Shown here in pieces: positions 1 through 6,880 of a DNA stretch of 34,112 nt. Each line of letters begins with the position of its first letter. Position 1 is the first letter of the stretch. The position numbers and the translations under genes are program-made. The stretch is from contig DIWJ01000080.1 of NCBI GenBank assembly GCA_002428445.1, forward strand, positions 1-34,112. Direction: 5' to 3'. Below the pieces are notes generated by a model. The model ran no database searches. It was not told where the DNA came from and was given only the letters and a program-made list of their open reading frames with translations. The DNA comes from Syntrophaceae bacterium UBA6109. Lineage in GTDB: Bacteria > Desulfobacterota > Syntrophia > Syntrophales > UBA6109.

Positions 1-1
1 G

Positions 2-163
2 AACATCTGCATGCTGGGCGCGGTGGTCGGGCTGACGAAGCTGGTGAAGCCGGAATCGATCATGAAGGTTCTGGAGAAGCAGATCCCGAAGGCGTTCCTG
101 GAGATGAACCGGAAGGCCCTGGAAGTGGGCGCGGAACTGGTGAAAGACATCAAGGTGTACTGA
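2..163 (+). CDS. 2-oxoacid:ferredoxin oxidoreductase gamma subunit, C-terminal fragment
   Basis: This is the last 53 codons of a gene that begins before the window; the frame is open from base 2 to TGA at 161-163. The visible protein contains MLGAVVGLTKLVKPES followed by a helix with IPKAFLEMNRKALEVGAELVKD. That end is typical of the gamma (POR/KOR gamma) subunit of pyruvate, 2-oxoglutarate or 2-ketoisovalerate:ferredoxin oxidoreductases, which reversibly convert a 2-oxoacid and CoA into an acyl-CoA, CO2 and reduced ferredoxin in the cytoplasm. The substrate cannot be told from this fragment. The next gene starts 52 bases later in the same direction, so an operon with the SCP2-like/hydrolase genes is possible but unproven. 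Family assignment is fairly safe; subunit substrate class is open. Confidence 0.75.
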   Translation, partial: NICMLGAVVGLTKLVKPESIMKVLEKQIPKAFLEMNRKALEVGAELVKDIKVY

Positions 164-215
164 CCGTGGTTAGGGTTGCGAGGCCCTATAAAATTCCAGA
201 AAGGAGAATGAGACT

Positions 216-596
216 GTGCGTGAGATCAATATGAAGGAATTTCTTGAAATCTGTGGACAGGATTATGAATTTGTCCACAGCATCAGATACTGGACCGGCT
301 CCTATAAGCTGGGCTTTGGGGATAAAATTTATCTTATCCGCCTCAAAGACGGAAAAATCGACGGTTTTGAGGAGAACGTGCCCGAAAATACTCCGGCCAC
401 CTGCTGGACGGTGGGTCCGGTAGCAACCTGGGAGGAAATGCTCAAGCCCATTCCGAAACCCGGATACAATGCATTTCGCCCGGCGATGTTCTATCACGAC
501 ATGAAGCTGAGCCAGGGCAATGCCGTGATCCAGTTCCCCATGCTCAACCGGTTTCTGGTATTGCTCCGCAATTACTACAATGGAGGTGCAAAATAA
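216..596 (+). CDS. small SCP2-like protein, copy 1
   Basis: A 126-residue soluble protein without signal peptide or membrane segment. A GTG start at 216 is chosen because AAGGAG at 201-206 lies 9 bases upstream; ATG at 231 is an alternative. The pattern WTGSYKLGFGDKIYLIRLKDG, then WTVGPVATWEEMLKPIPKPGYNAF, then a C-terminal helix with FPMLNRFLVLLRNYY, resembles the SCP2/sterol-carrier fold, which binds lipids or acyl-CoAs in a hydrophobic tunnel. This is recognition by pattern only and could be wrong. The stop codon overlaps the ATG of the alpha/beta hydrolase (TAATG), so the two are translationally coupled and probably work together. A diverged copy of the same pair follows at 1589-2871. The actual ligand cannot be read from the sequence. 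Confidence 0.6.
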   Translation: MREINMKEFLEICGQDYEFVHSIRYWTGSYKLGFGDKIYLIRLKDGKIDGFEENVPENTPATCWTVGPVATWEEMLKPIPKPGYNAFRPAMFYHDMKLSQGNAVIQFPMLNRFLVLLRNYYNGGAK

Positions 597-1483
597 TGGC
601 CAAATTTGAACCAATCAAGGGTGGCTATGTAAATCTGACCATCGACGGAATCGAATATAGGGTCTATTATGAAGAAGCGGGCGAAGGGATACCTTTCCTG
701 CTTCAGCACACCGCCGGCGCCGAGGGGCTGCAATACAGATGTCTGCTCAACGATGCGGACGTGACAAAGAACTTCCGCTGCATCGCTTACGACCTCCCCT
801 ATCATGGCAAGAGTCTGCCTCCCCTCCATCATGATTGGTGGAAGGAGCGTTATCTGCTGACTCTGGACTTCCTCATGAAATTCCAGGACGCTTTCGTCAG
901 AGCATTCGAGTTAAAACGGCCGGCCTATATGGGTTCCTCCATGGGAGGACACCTTGCGGCGGATCTAGCTTACCACTGCCCCGAAAAATACTGCGCACTC
1001 ATCGGTTTGGAGGGCGCGCTGGTTACGGCGGCACAGCATTCCAAGCATTCGGCCAACGATGCTTATTTCGAGATGTATGACAATCCTTTCATCGGCAAGG
1101 AAGCCCTGGGCGGGTCCATGGATATGATCATTGCGGTCCAGACGCCGGAAGGACGCCGCAAGGAGATCACCTGGTGCTACAACAAGAGCGGTCCCGGTGT
1201 CTTTGCGGGAGACATCAATTACTACAACCACGACCATGACCTGACCGGCAAGGCCGATAAGATCGACGTCGGGAAATGCATGCTTTATCTTCTCACCGGC
1301 TCCTACGATCCGGCGACCAAGCCCTCCGACACCAAGATGCTGGCGGATGCAGTAAAGGGCAGCTACTATAAAGAGATGGAAAACCTGGGTCATTTCCCCG
1401 TAACGGAGAATTATGAGCTGTTCAAGAGCTATTTGATGCCGGTTCTGAATGACATCCTGAAGAGAGAAAAGGGAAAAAGATAG
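596..1483 (+). CDS. alpha/beta hydrolase, copy 1
   Basis: A 295-residue alpha/beta-hydrolase-fold protein, near the usual length of a single-domain enzyme and with no signal peptide. The likely triad is visible: Ser115 in the nucleophile elbow G-S-S-M-G (113-117), Asp238 in LLTGSYDPATKPSD, and His266 in LGHFPVT. HTAGAEG near residue 38 fits the oxyanion loop, and YDLPYHGKS near 65-73 is the usual conserved strand-turn. Such enzymes cleave ester, thioester or C-C bonds; the substrate is not readable. The start ATG shares its A with the stop of the preceding SCP2-like gene. The second hydrolase at 2008 has the same length class, the same elbow position and the shared endings SGPGVF-GD and MPVLNDI-KRE, so they are paralogues. 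A role in acyl-CoA or aromatic-derived acid metabolism is suggested only by the neighbouring ferredoxin oxidoreductase. Confidence 0.85.
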   Translation: MAKFEPIKGGYVNLTIDGIEYRVYYEEAGEGIPFLLQHTAGAEGLQYRCLLNDADVTKNFRCIAYDLPYHGKSLPPLHHDWWKERYLLTLDFLMKFQDAFVRAFELKRPAYMGSSMGGHLAADLAYHCPEKYCALIGLEGALVTAAQHSKHSANDAYFEMYDNPFIGKEALGGSMDMIIAVQTPEGRRKEITWCYNKSGPGVFAGDINYYNHDHDLTGKADKIDVGKCMLYLLTGSYDPATKPSDTKMLADAVKGSYYKEMENLGHFPVTENYELFKSYLMPVLNDILKREKGKR

Positions 1484-1588
1484 CGGCTTCTGCAAGAGGG
1501 CGGGCAGGCCAATGGTTCTTCCGCTGGGTGCCACGTTAAGGCCTGGAAATTCGATGGGTTCGATCAATAATCTATGAGGAGGTGTTCA

Positions 1589-2011
1589 ATGTCAGGAGCT
1601 TCAAAGACTGCCATGGAGCGGCTGGAGCAAAAGCTGTGTGCCCGCTTCGAAGCGGTCGTTCCGAAACGGGTCAACGGTGATTCTCACTTCGTCTGGCGGG
1701 GCAGATGCCTTACCGCCGATTGTCTCCTGCAGATCGGGAGCGTCCCGTATCTGCTTCGCTTCGAACAGGGGACCATCAAGGAATGCCGTAGGGGGTTGCC
1801 CATGATGTGTTCCTGGGACTTCGCGGTACGCGGTTCGGCGCGTGCATGGGAGGAACTGTGGCAGGATCCCCCCAAAGCGGGCTGGCATGATATCGGCGCA
1901 CTGATCAAGCGCGGTGAGATGACGATGGAAGGGAAACTCCATCCACTGATTGCGAATCTCCAGTATTTCAAGGATATGATGGAGTTGCCCAGGAAAGGAG
2001 GTTCGAAATGA
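1589..2011 (+). CDS. small SCP2-like protein, copy 2
   Basis: About 140 residues from the ATG at 1589, chosen because AGGAGGT at 1577-1583 is 5 bases upstream; an in-frame ATG at 1574 would place the Shine-Dalgarno inside the gene. The protein is a diverged paralogue of copy 1. It keeps the order W-RGR-LTADCLLQIG, LLRFEQGTIKEC, a W-F-V-G-S/P-W-EE-L-PP-K-GW-D core, and a C-terminal helix starting HPLIANLQYFKDMM. The SCP2-like assignment is therefore as tentative as for copy 1. Its TGA overlaps the ATG of the second hydrolase (ATGA at 2008-2011), the same coupling as in the first pair. It has more Cys and basic residues than copy 1, which suggests divergence of ligand or partner. Confidence 0.6.
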   Translation: MSGASKTAMERLEQKLCARFEAVVPKRVNGDSHFVWRGRCLTADCLLQIGSVPYLLRFEQGTIKECRRGLPMMCSWDFAVRGSARAWEELWQDPPKAGWHDIGALIKRGEMTMEGKLHPLIANLQYFKDMMELPRKGGSK

Positions 2012-2871
2012 AGAAGACCGCTGTAGAACCCATCGTCGGCCGTTACACCACCGTTTCCATCATGGGGGAGGACTGCCGGATCTACTTCGAGGAAGCGGGC
2101 CAGGGGATTCCCTTTCTCTGCGTTCCTACGGCCGGTTCGGACACCCGCCAGTTCCGCCACATGATGTGCGATGAAGACATCACGAAGAAGTTCCGCGTGA
2201 TCACCTTTGACATGCCATGGCACGGAAAATCCTATCCTCCCGTCGGCTGGGAGAAGCGCGAATACAAGCTCAGCGCGGAACTCTTCATGCAGACGATCCG
2301 GTCGGTATCGGCGGCCCTGGGCCTCGATCATCCGGTGTTCATGGGATGCTCGATCGGCGGCCGGATCACCCTTCAGCTGGCGAATTTCTACGGTAAGGAA
2401 TTCCGCGCCCTGATCGGCCTCGAAGCGGCGGACTATCAGACAACATGGTACGACAGAAAATGGCTGCACCGCAGCGACGTGCACGGAGGGGAAGTATCCG
2501 CCGCGATTGTATCGGGTCTGCTTTCACCGGTGAGTCCGGAAGTGTACCGGCAGGAGACCCTCTGGCAGTACATGCAGAGCGGCCCGGGGGTATTCGGCGG
2601 CGACCTCTATTACTATCACGTAGACAGCGACCTGCGCGGAAAACTGCGAGGAATCAATACGAAAGCATGCCCTCTCTATCTGCTGACCGGCGAATATGAT
2701 TACTCCTGCAGGCCGGAGGATACGCTGCGCACGGCCAAATCGATTCCCGGCGCAAAAGCCAAGGTGATGAAGGGGATCGGGCACTTCCCGATGAGCGAGA
2801 ATCCGGCACAGTTCAAAAAGTACATCATGCCCGTGCTGAACGACATCATCAAACGCGAAAAGAAGTCCTAG
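2008..2871 (+). CDS. alpha/beta hydrolase, copy 2
   Basis: A 287-residue cytoplasmic alpha/beta hydrolase paralogous to the one at 596. The nucleophile is Ser115 in G-C-S-I-G (113-117), the acid is probably Asp231 in LLTGEYDYSCRPED, and the base His259 in GIGHFPMSE. The oxyanion-loop segment VPTAGSDTRQF and the FDMPWHGKSYPP strand also match copy 1. Conserved blocks between the paralogues include CR-YFEEAG-GIPFL near the start, SGPGVFGGDLYYYHVDSDLRGK in the cap and LNDIIKRE at the end. Its start overlaps the stop of the SCP2-like copy 2. An intrinsic terminator follows about 90 bases downstream, so this is the last gene of the unit. The substrate is unknown. Confidence 0.85.
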   Translation: MKKTAVEPIVGRYTTVSIMGEDCRIYFEEAGQGIPFLCVPTAGSDTRQFRHMMCDEDITKKFRVITFDMPWHGKSYPPVGWEKREYKLSAELFMQTIRSVSAALGLDHPVFMGCSIGGRITLQLANFYGKEFRALIGLEAADYQTTWYDRKWLHRSDVHGGEVSAAIVSGLLSPVSPEVYRQETLWQYMQSGPGVFGGDLYYYHVDSDLRGKLRGINTKACPLYLLTGEYDYSCRPEDTLRTAKSIPGAKAKVMKGIGHFPMSENPAQFKKYIMPVLNDIIKREKKS

Positions 2872-2887
2872 ATCCAAAGCATACCGA

Positions 2888-2914
2888 GACATCGGCCTGG
2901 ACCCGGCCGATGTC
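2888..2914 (+). other. perfect hairpin downstream of hydrolase copy 2
   Basis: A perfect 10-base inverted repeat, GACATCGGCC at 2888-2897 and GGCCGATGTC at 2905-2914, with a 7-base loop. There is no T-tract after it, so it is not itself an intrinsic terminator. It may stabilise the transcript end or act as a pause ahead of the terminator about 50 bases on. Confidence 0.5.
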
Positions 2915-2962
2915 GTCACGCAGGGGACGGATCCTTCGATCCCGTCCATCTCTCTGAACAGG

Positions 2963-2999
2963 AAAGGACCCGGCGAGAATTCCGCCGGGTCCTTTTTTT
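2963..2999 (+). terminator. intrinsic terminator
   Basis: An 11-base perfect stem, AGGACCCGGCG at 2965-2975 with CGCCGGGTCCT at 2983-2993, and a 7-base loop. Two further A-T pairs extend it, and it runs into seven Ts. This is a textbook Rho-independent terminator and ends the tandem SCP2-like/hydrolase unit. The A-tract before the stem on this strand is only three bases, so reverse function is less likely. Confidence 0.92.
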
Positions 3000-3282
3000 G
3001 TCTTTCCCTCCGGTTGCACAGGCCGCCCTAAGGGTTTTAGAAGATGCAAATCAGTCTACGCCTCATTGTGACGCCTGTCGCGATTGTATATTCCTATACC
3101 ATGAAGAAGCCTGAGAATCTGCCCCGCAGAGGGGCTGGAATCGCCGTGCGGAGAGGCAGTGCTTCCGGAGACGACCGGTCATCCGCAGAGCGCGATCGGA
3201 GCATGTCCGGACCCGCGGAGACAGGTGCGGTGCGGGGGAAACGCGGTCTTTTCAAGAAGGAAAGGGGGCGCAGCTTTCCGGC
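3000..3282. other. intergenic region before the cytochrome P460 gene
   Basis: No convincing gene lies here. Open frames crossing it encode low-complexity basic peptides without family features. An AT-richer patch around 3066-3100 (TTGTGA, then TATATT after a spacer of about 15) could be a weak promoter, but the spacing is poor and it is not called. It probably carries the leader of the downstream gene. Confidence 0.4.
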
Positions 3283-3825
3283 ATGAGAAAAACGGCTTTG
3301 TTGATCGGCATGTTGTCGGTTTCTTTCTTACTCTGTCTTCACGACGTTCTTCCCGCTGAAGACAAACTCGCCTTGAAAGCGGCCAACGGAATATCCTTTT
3401 CCGAGATCAAGGGCTACGAAACCTGGGAAGTCGTCGCTCCGAGCTACAGAACCGACAACAAGGAATTGCGGATCATCCTGGGAAACAGTGCCATGATCGA
3501 TTCCTACAAGAGCGGTGTCCCCGGAAACGGCCAACCCTTCTCCGAAGGATCGATCATCGTGAAGATCGGCTGGTCGGAAAGACAGAACCCCGCCTTTCCC
3601 GTCGCCCATGAACCGGACGTCCTCCGGCGCGTCGAATTCATTGTGAAGGACTCGAAGAGGTTCCCGCTGACCGCCGGCTGGGGCTACGCAAGATTTGTTT
3701 ATGACGCAAAGACCGCAACATTTACACCCTGGGGGAAAGACGCCTCTTTTGCGCAGGAGTGCTTCCAGTGCCACACCGCGGTGAAGGAAAGGGATTACAT
3801 ATTCACCGGGTATCCGCGGAGATGA
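3283..3825 (+). CDS. periplasmic cytochrome P460-family c-type cytochrome
   Basis: A 180-residue secreted protein. The first 24 residues form a signal peptide (RK, then a hydrophobic stretch with LLIGMLSVSFLLCL). The mature part shows the P460 pattern: W-EVVAPSYRTDNKELRIILGN, a P-EGSIIVKIGW segment, RRVEFIVKDSKRFPLTAGWGYARF, and a single CXXCH heme-c site at Cys160, Cys163 and His164 close to the C-terminus, ending in DYIFTG. P460 proteins carry a heme often cross-linked to a lysine and oxidise hydroxylamine or detoxify NO in nitrifiers and methanotrophs; anaerobes also encode relatives of unknown role. The ATG at 3283 follows a purine-rich GAAGGAAAGGGGG stretch. It lies about 140 bases upstream of the formate dehydrogenase operon in the same direction. 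Family is well supported; activity is not. Confidence 0.88.
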   Translation: MRKTALLIGMLSVSFLLCLHDVLPAEDKLALKAANGISFSEIKGYETWEVVAPSYRTDNKELRIILGNSAMIDSYKSGVPGNGQPFSEGSIIVKIGWSERQNPAFPVAHEPDVLRRVEFIVKDSKRFPLTAGWGYARFVYDAKTATFTPWGKDASFAQECFQCHTAVKERDYIFTGYPRR

Positions 3826-3967
3826 AGGGCGATTCCATGGGAAGGGATCGTGAAATGCGGCGGTCGCCGGCGGACGCGGCTGATTCACGCCGGGGACAAA
3901 GGATCGGGAAATCGGCCCCGGAAAAACGGGACTGCCGGGTCGTCCGCGGTCTGTGAGGAAAATGGAC

Positions 3968-5896
3968 ATGAAGAACCGCAAAGCGCCGGGAAACTTGATG
4001 TCTTCAGCAGCGGGCGCGGATGAACGGACCGTTGCGCCATCCGCATGCGGCGCGGTCGGCGCCGCCGCAATCGACTTCCATTCGGCCGAGTTCAACCGCA
4101 TCGACGATCTCAATGACACTTCGGGAAATTATCGGGACTTTCAGAATCTCGACGGAATGATCACCGCGGATATGCGTCACCGGAACGAGAGGCATCGCGA
4201 AGAAGGAGCGCGCGATACGATTGCGGAGGCCGCCCCACCGCCCCCGCGGATGAGGACCCAAAAGGAGCAAGGGGCGGAAACGGCAGAATTATCCGGTCCC
4301 CTGGAAGTGATTTCCCGGGGACGGACCCTGATTGTCGACACCGATTTCAAACGGGCGGACGCGTGCGCCGGCAGGCTTGGCGATCGCGGACTGATGTGCA
4401 CCGTGATCGTGACGGCGGCGTCATCTCGTCCGGATATGCCGGAAGCCCGGGACGGCGGGACGGTCTTGCTTGAGGCGGATTCCGTATCGATTTCCGGCAC
4501 GTTCGGCGCTTTTGCGGCGAGGATGACGTTAGACGGGCGGGAACGATCCCTTTCGGAAGAAAGCGGCGATGAGGCCGCCTTTGACCTGGTTCTCGATCTT
4601 CAAGCCTCGCCTTCCTTTGCGGGGAGTCTCCTGCCGACGGGCTATTACGCCCCCGGCGCAAATCCTGCTGCCCTCGCAGAGGCGATTGACGAGCTGCCGG
4701 AAATGAAGGGCAGATTTGAGAAACCCCGATTGGTCAATTTCCAGAAGAACCTCTGTTTCCACGGCCGGTCGCGCTCCCGGGACTGCCGCCTCTGTCTGGA
4801 CCTCTGTCCGTTTGCCGCAATCCAGTCGAAGGATCGGGCGCTTTCGATTGATCACCGCCGCTGCGAAGGCTGCGGCGGATGTGCCGTTATCTGCCCTGCC
4901 GGCGCCATTGCCGTGATTGAGCCGTCTTCTGAAGACCTCCTGAATATTCTTCGCAGCAGCATGGAAGATCATTCCTCTGCCTCCGTATCCCGCCGGTCCC
5001 TGGTGATTTCCGACATGAAAGGCGCTGGGCTGCGCGGACTCCCGGTTCCGGAAAGGGACGTTCAGGATGTCTTCCTCTGCGAGGTGGACCAAATCGCCTG
5101 TGTCGGACTGGAGATGATGCTGGCGGCCCTGGCCTGCGGAGCGGGAAGGGTCGTTGTGCTCTGCGGACCGCAAACCCCGTCCGAAATCGGAAATCTACTG
5201 CAGAATCAGGCTCGGATGGCTGAGGCCATCCTGAGGGGTCTCGGCATGCCGGGGAATGCGATTCGCGTGGTCGCTTCCCCGCCCGGGGGGGACGATGATG
5301 GGAAGGGACTCTTCAGCCATGCCGGTCCCGATATGCGGGATACCGCCCTGCGGCCCATGACACTGCCCTGCGCCGCCGACAAGAGGGCGATCGTTCGCCT
5401 GGCGGTCCGGCATCTGCGGGATATATCCGGTGCAGGCCCAAGGGAGATCCCGCTTCCCGACGGGTCTCCGTTCGGGGCTGTCGCCGTTTCCGCTGGCTGC
5501 ACACTCTGCATGGCCTGTGCATCCGTCTGCCCGACCGGCGCGCTGTCCGCGGGCGGGGACGTGCCGCGGCTCCTGTTTCAAGAATTTCTGTGCCACCAGT
5601 GCGGCCTGTGCAAGGAGGCGTGCCCCGAAGGATCGATTCGGCTGGAGCCCCGCATTCGACCGGACGCGGACAGCGCTGAAGCTCCGACGGTCCTGCGCAG
5701 GGCGGAGCCGACACGGTGCATGGAATGCGGTCTGACCTTCGGATCGCAGGCCATGGTCGACCGCATGCAGGAAAAACTGGCCGGCCACTGGATGTATCAG
5801 AGCGAGAGGCAACTGCGCCGCCTGCGGATGTGCCGCGTCTGCAGGACCCGGGACGCAATTCTGTCTCATGAAAGAACCTCGAGGAATCAACCATGA
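3968..5896 (+). CDS. multi-cluster 4Fe-4S protein of the formate dehydrogenase operon
   Basis: About 642 residues from ATG 3968, which has GAGG 9 bases upstream; ATG 3962 or GTG 3953 are alternatives. No membrane segment or export signal is seen. The first 250 residues lack Fe-S motifs and include a Pro/charged linker near 85-105. Two clusters follow (Cys263/273/276/280 and Cys299/302/305/309), then a region of about 190 residues with CGAGRVVVLCG resembling a hydrogenase iron-sulfur or HdrA-associated fold. Two more clusters come next (Cys511/514/517/521 and Cys542/545/548/552) and a final Cys584/587/622/625 set that may bind metal. Proteins of this architecture precede torD-like and TAT-target genes in many formate dehydrogenase operons. 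A maturation or electron-transfer role is likely but not established. Its stop overlaps the next ATG (ATGA). Confidence 0.8.
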   Translation: MKNRKAPGNLMSSAAGADERTVAPSACGAVGAAAIDFHSAEFNRIDDLNDTSGNYRDFQNLDGMITADMRHRNERHREEGARDTIAEAAPPPPRMRTQKEQGAETAELSGPLEVISRGRTLIVDTDFKRADACAGRLGDRGLMCTVIVTAASSRPDMPEARDGGTVLLEADSVSISGTFGAFAARMTLDGRERSLSEESGDEAAFDLVLDLQASPSFAGSLLPTGYYAPGANPAALAEAIDELPEMKGRFEKPRLVNFQKNLCFHGRSRSRDCRLCLDLCPFAAIQSKDRALSIDHRRCEGCGGCAVICPAGAIAVIEPSSEDLLNILRSSMEDHSSASVSRRSLVISDMKGAGLRGLPVPERDVQDVFLCEVDQIACVGLEMMLAALACGAGRVVVLCGPQTPSEIGNLLQNQARMAEAILRGLGMPGNAIRVVASPPGGDDDGKGLFSHAGPDMRDTALRPMTLPCAADKRAIVRLAVRHLRDISGAGPREIPLPDGSPFGAVAVSAGCTLCMACASVCPTGALSAGGDVPRLLFQEFLCHQCGLCKEACPEGSIRLEPRIRPDADSAEAPTVLRRAEPTRCMECGLTFGSQAMVDRMQEKLAGHWMYQSERQLRRLRMCRVCRTRDAILSHERTSRNQP

Positions 5897-6546
5897 ATCG
5901 TTCGAACGCTCCGGGTTGGCTCGCCGCGTATGAGGAAATTCGCACCGACAGTTATGCGATGCTGGCCGCGCTGCTGACGCAGCCGCCCTCCGGGGATCTC
6001 CTGAAGATCCTCGAGAAACTGGAGTGGGGGACAACTCTTCCCGGCAAACTGGATGCCGCCCTGGGTGAGCTTTGCCGTGCCGTTCGCAACCGCGCTCCCG
6101 GCCGGCTCGAAGACGAGTACAGCCGGCTCTTCGTGGGATTGGGATCCGGCGAACTGGTGCCTTATGCCTCATGGTACCGGGAAGGCAAGATCCAGTCGAT
6201 GCCGCTCGTTTTCCTGCGGTCGTCCATGCGGCGCCTTGGCATCGTGAGGCAGGCGGACAGCGCCGAGCCCGAAGATCACGCCGGCGCGCTCTGCGAAATC
6301 ATGGCGCTTCTTTCCGCAGAACCGGACGAACCATCGCGCGCGGAACAGATGGCGTTCTTCCGGCAGCACATCGCAACCTGGATGCCGGTTTTTTTCAGGG
6401 ATCTGCAGTCGGCGAACGGCGCCGAATTCTACCGTACGGTGGCTCGCTTCGGCGATGCTCTCCTCACGACGGAGAGCGAATACTTCAAGCTTGGGGCGGA
6501 TGGGCAAATGCCCGCGAAGGAAGGAGGAAGACAAGATGAAAAATGA
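5893..6546 (+). CDS. TorD/DmsD-family molybdoenzyme chaperone
   Basis: A 217-residue helical cytoplasmic protein with the family signature: Y-RLFVG-G--LVPYASWY, then MPLVFLRSSMRRLGI, then EPEDH at 125-129 followed by a hydrophobic helix. TorD-family chaperones bind the twin-arginine signal of a molybdenum enzyme, keep it unfolded for export until cofactor and Fe-S clusters are loaded, and prevent premature export. Here the client is most likely FdhA, encoded two genes on, which has a SRRTFL motif; the short TAT protein encoded in between is another candidate. It starts in an ATGA overlap with the Fe-S gene and its end overlaps the next gene by 11 bases, so expression is coupled. Confidence 0.88.
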   Translation: MNRSNAPGWLAAYEEIRTDSYAMLAALLTQPPSGDLLKILEKLEWGTTLPGKLDAALGELCRAVRNRAPGRLEDEYSRLFVGLGSGELVPYASWYREGKIQSMPLVFLRSSMRRLGIVRQADSAEPEDHAGALCEIMALLSAEPDEPSRAEQMAFFRQHIATWMPVFFRDLQSANGAEFYRTVARFGDALLTTESEYFKLGADGQMPAKEGGRQDEK

Positions 6547-6847
6547 ATCCGGCAGCGAGTGCATTCCTCGCGGCTTGCCGCGGGGTAGGCGAGCGAATGA
6601 TGTTCAAGATCCCTTCCTTGGGGATCGAAGATTCTCCGGAGCTTGCTCCGGAGGGCTTCCATTTTCCGGAAGCCGGCGGGCTTTCATGAAATGCGCGGCG
6701 ATCTTCGGCGGACTTGCCGCATTCCTGGGGCTGGTCGGGCCGACGGCCGCCCGGCAGAACGACCCCGTGCCGCAGGGGGAAGCGTCCAAGAAAGGGTATC
6801 GGTTAACGGAGCACGTGAAAAAATATTATGAAACGGCAAGGCGATAG
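6536..6847 (+). CDS. formate dehydrogenase region TAT-target protein (TIGR02811-like)
   Basis: A 103-residue protein with twin-arginine motif SRRAFMK at about residues 46-52, a hydrophobic run CAAIFGGLAAFLGLVG, and the conserved tail KKGYRLTEHVKKYYETAR. This matches the short family encoded just before formate dehydrogenase alpha subunits, of unknown function. The start at 6536 is supported by AAGGAGG at 6521-6527 with an 8-base spacer. Relatives usually have only a few residues before the twin arginines. Here about 35 extra residues (IPRGLPRG to PFSG) are encoded by a run of hairpins at 6566-6673, so the signal peptide has an unusually long, low-complexity n-region. No ATG or GTG lies in frame between 6536 and the RR motif, so the extension is probably translated. 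Confidence 0.82.
   Translation: MKNESGSECIPRGLPRGRRANDVQDPFLGDRRFSGACSGGLPFSGSRRAFMKCAAIFGGLAAFLGLVGPTAARQNDPVPQGEASKKGYRLTEHVKKYYETARR
6566..6673. repeat. four-hairpin REP-like repeat array inside the TAT-protein gene
   Basis: Four consecutive inverted repeats lie in 108 bases. CCTCGCGGC/GCCGCGGGG at 6566-6585 has one G-T pair. GATCCC/GGGATC is at 6608-6626. CTCCGGAGC/GCTCCGGAG at 6634-6653 is perfect. GCTTCC/GGAAGC is at 6655-6673. The first and third share the form stem-TT-stem with a central GCTTGC. Density and form look like a REP or BIME-type mobile palindromic repeat rather than protein-driven sequence. The array is entirely within the open frame and adds no stop codon. Whether it is repeated elsewhere in the genome cannot be seen here. 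Confidence 0.6.
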
Positions 6848-6880
6848 AGGACCCGCCAGTCGGATCGGAGGGACGAAGAT

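Noticed and set aside
1484..1573. A GGTTCGATCAA stretch resembling a tRNA T-arm between the two gene pairs
   Set aside because: No acceptor, anticodon or D-arm can be paired around it; it is an ordinary spacer.
3044..3286. An 80-codon plus-strand frame before the P460 gene
   Set aside because: The peptide is basic and low-complexity, has no ribosome binding site, and overlaps the P460 start.
6566..6673. CRISPR array or attachment site
   Set aside because: There are no constant repeats with variable spacers; the units are different hairpins, more like REP elements.
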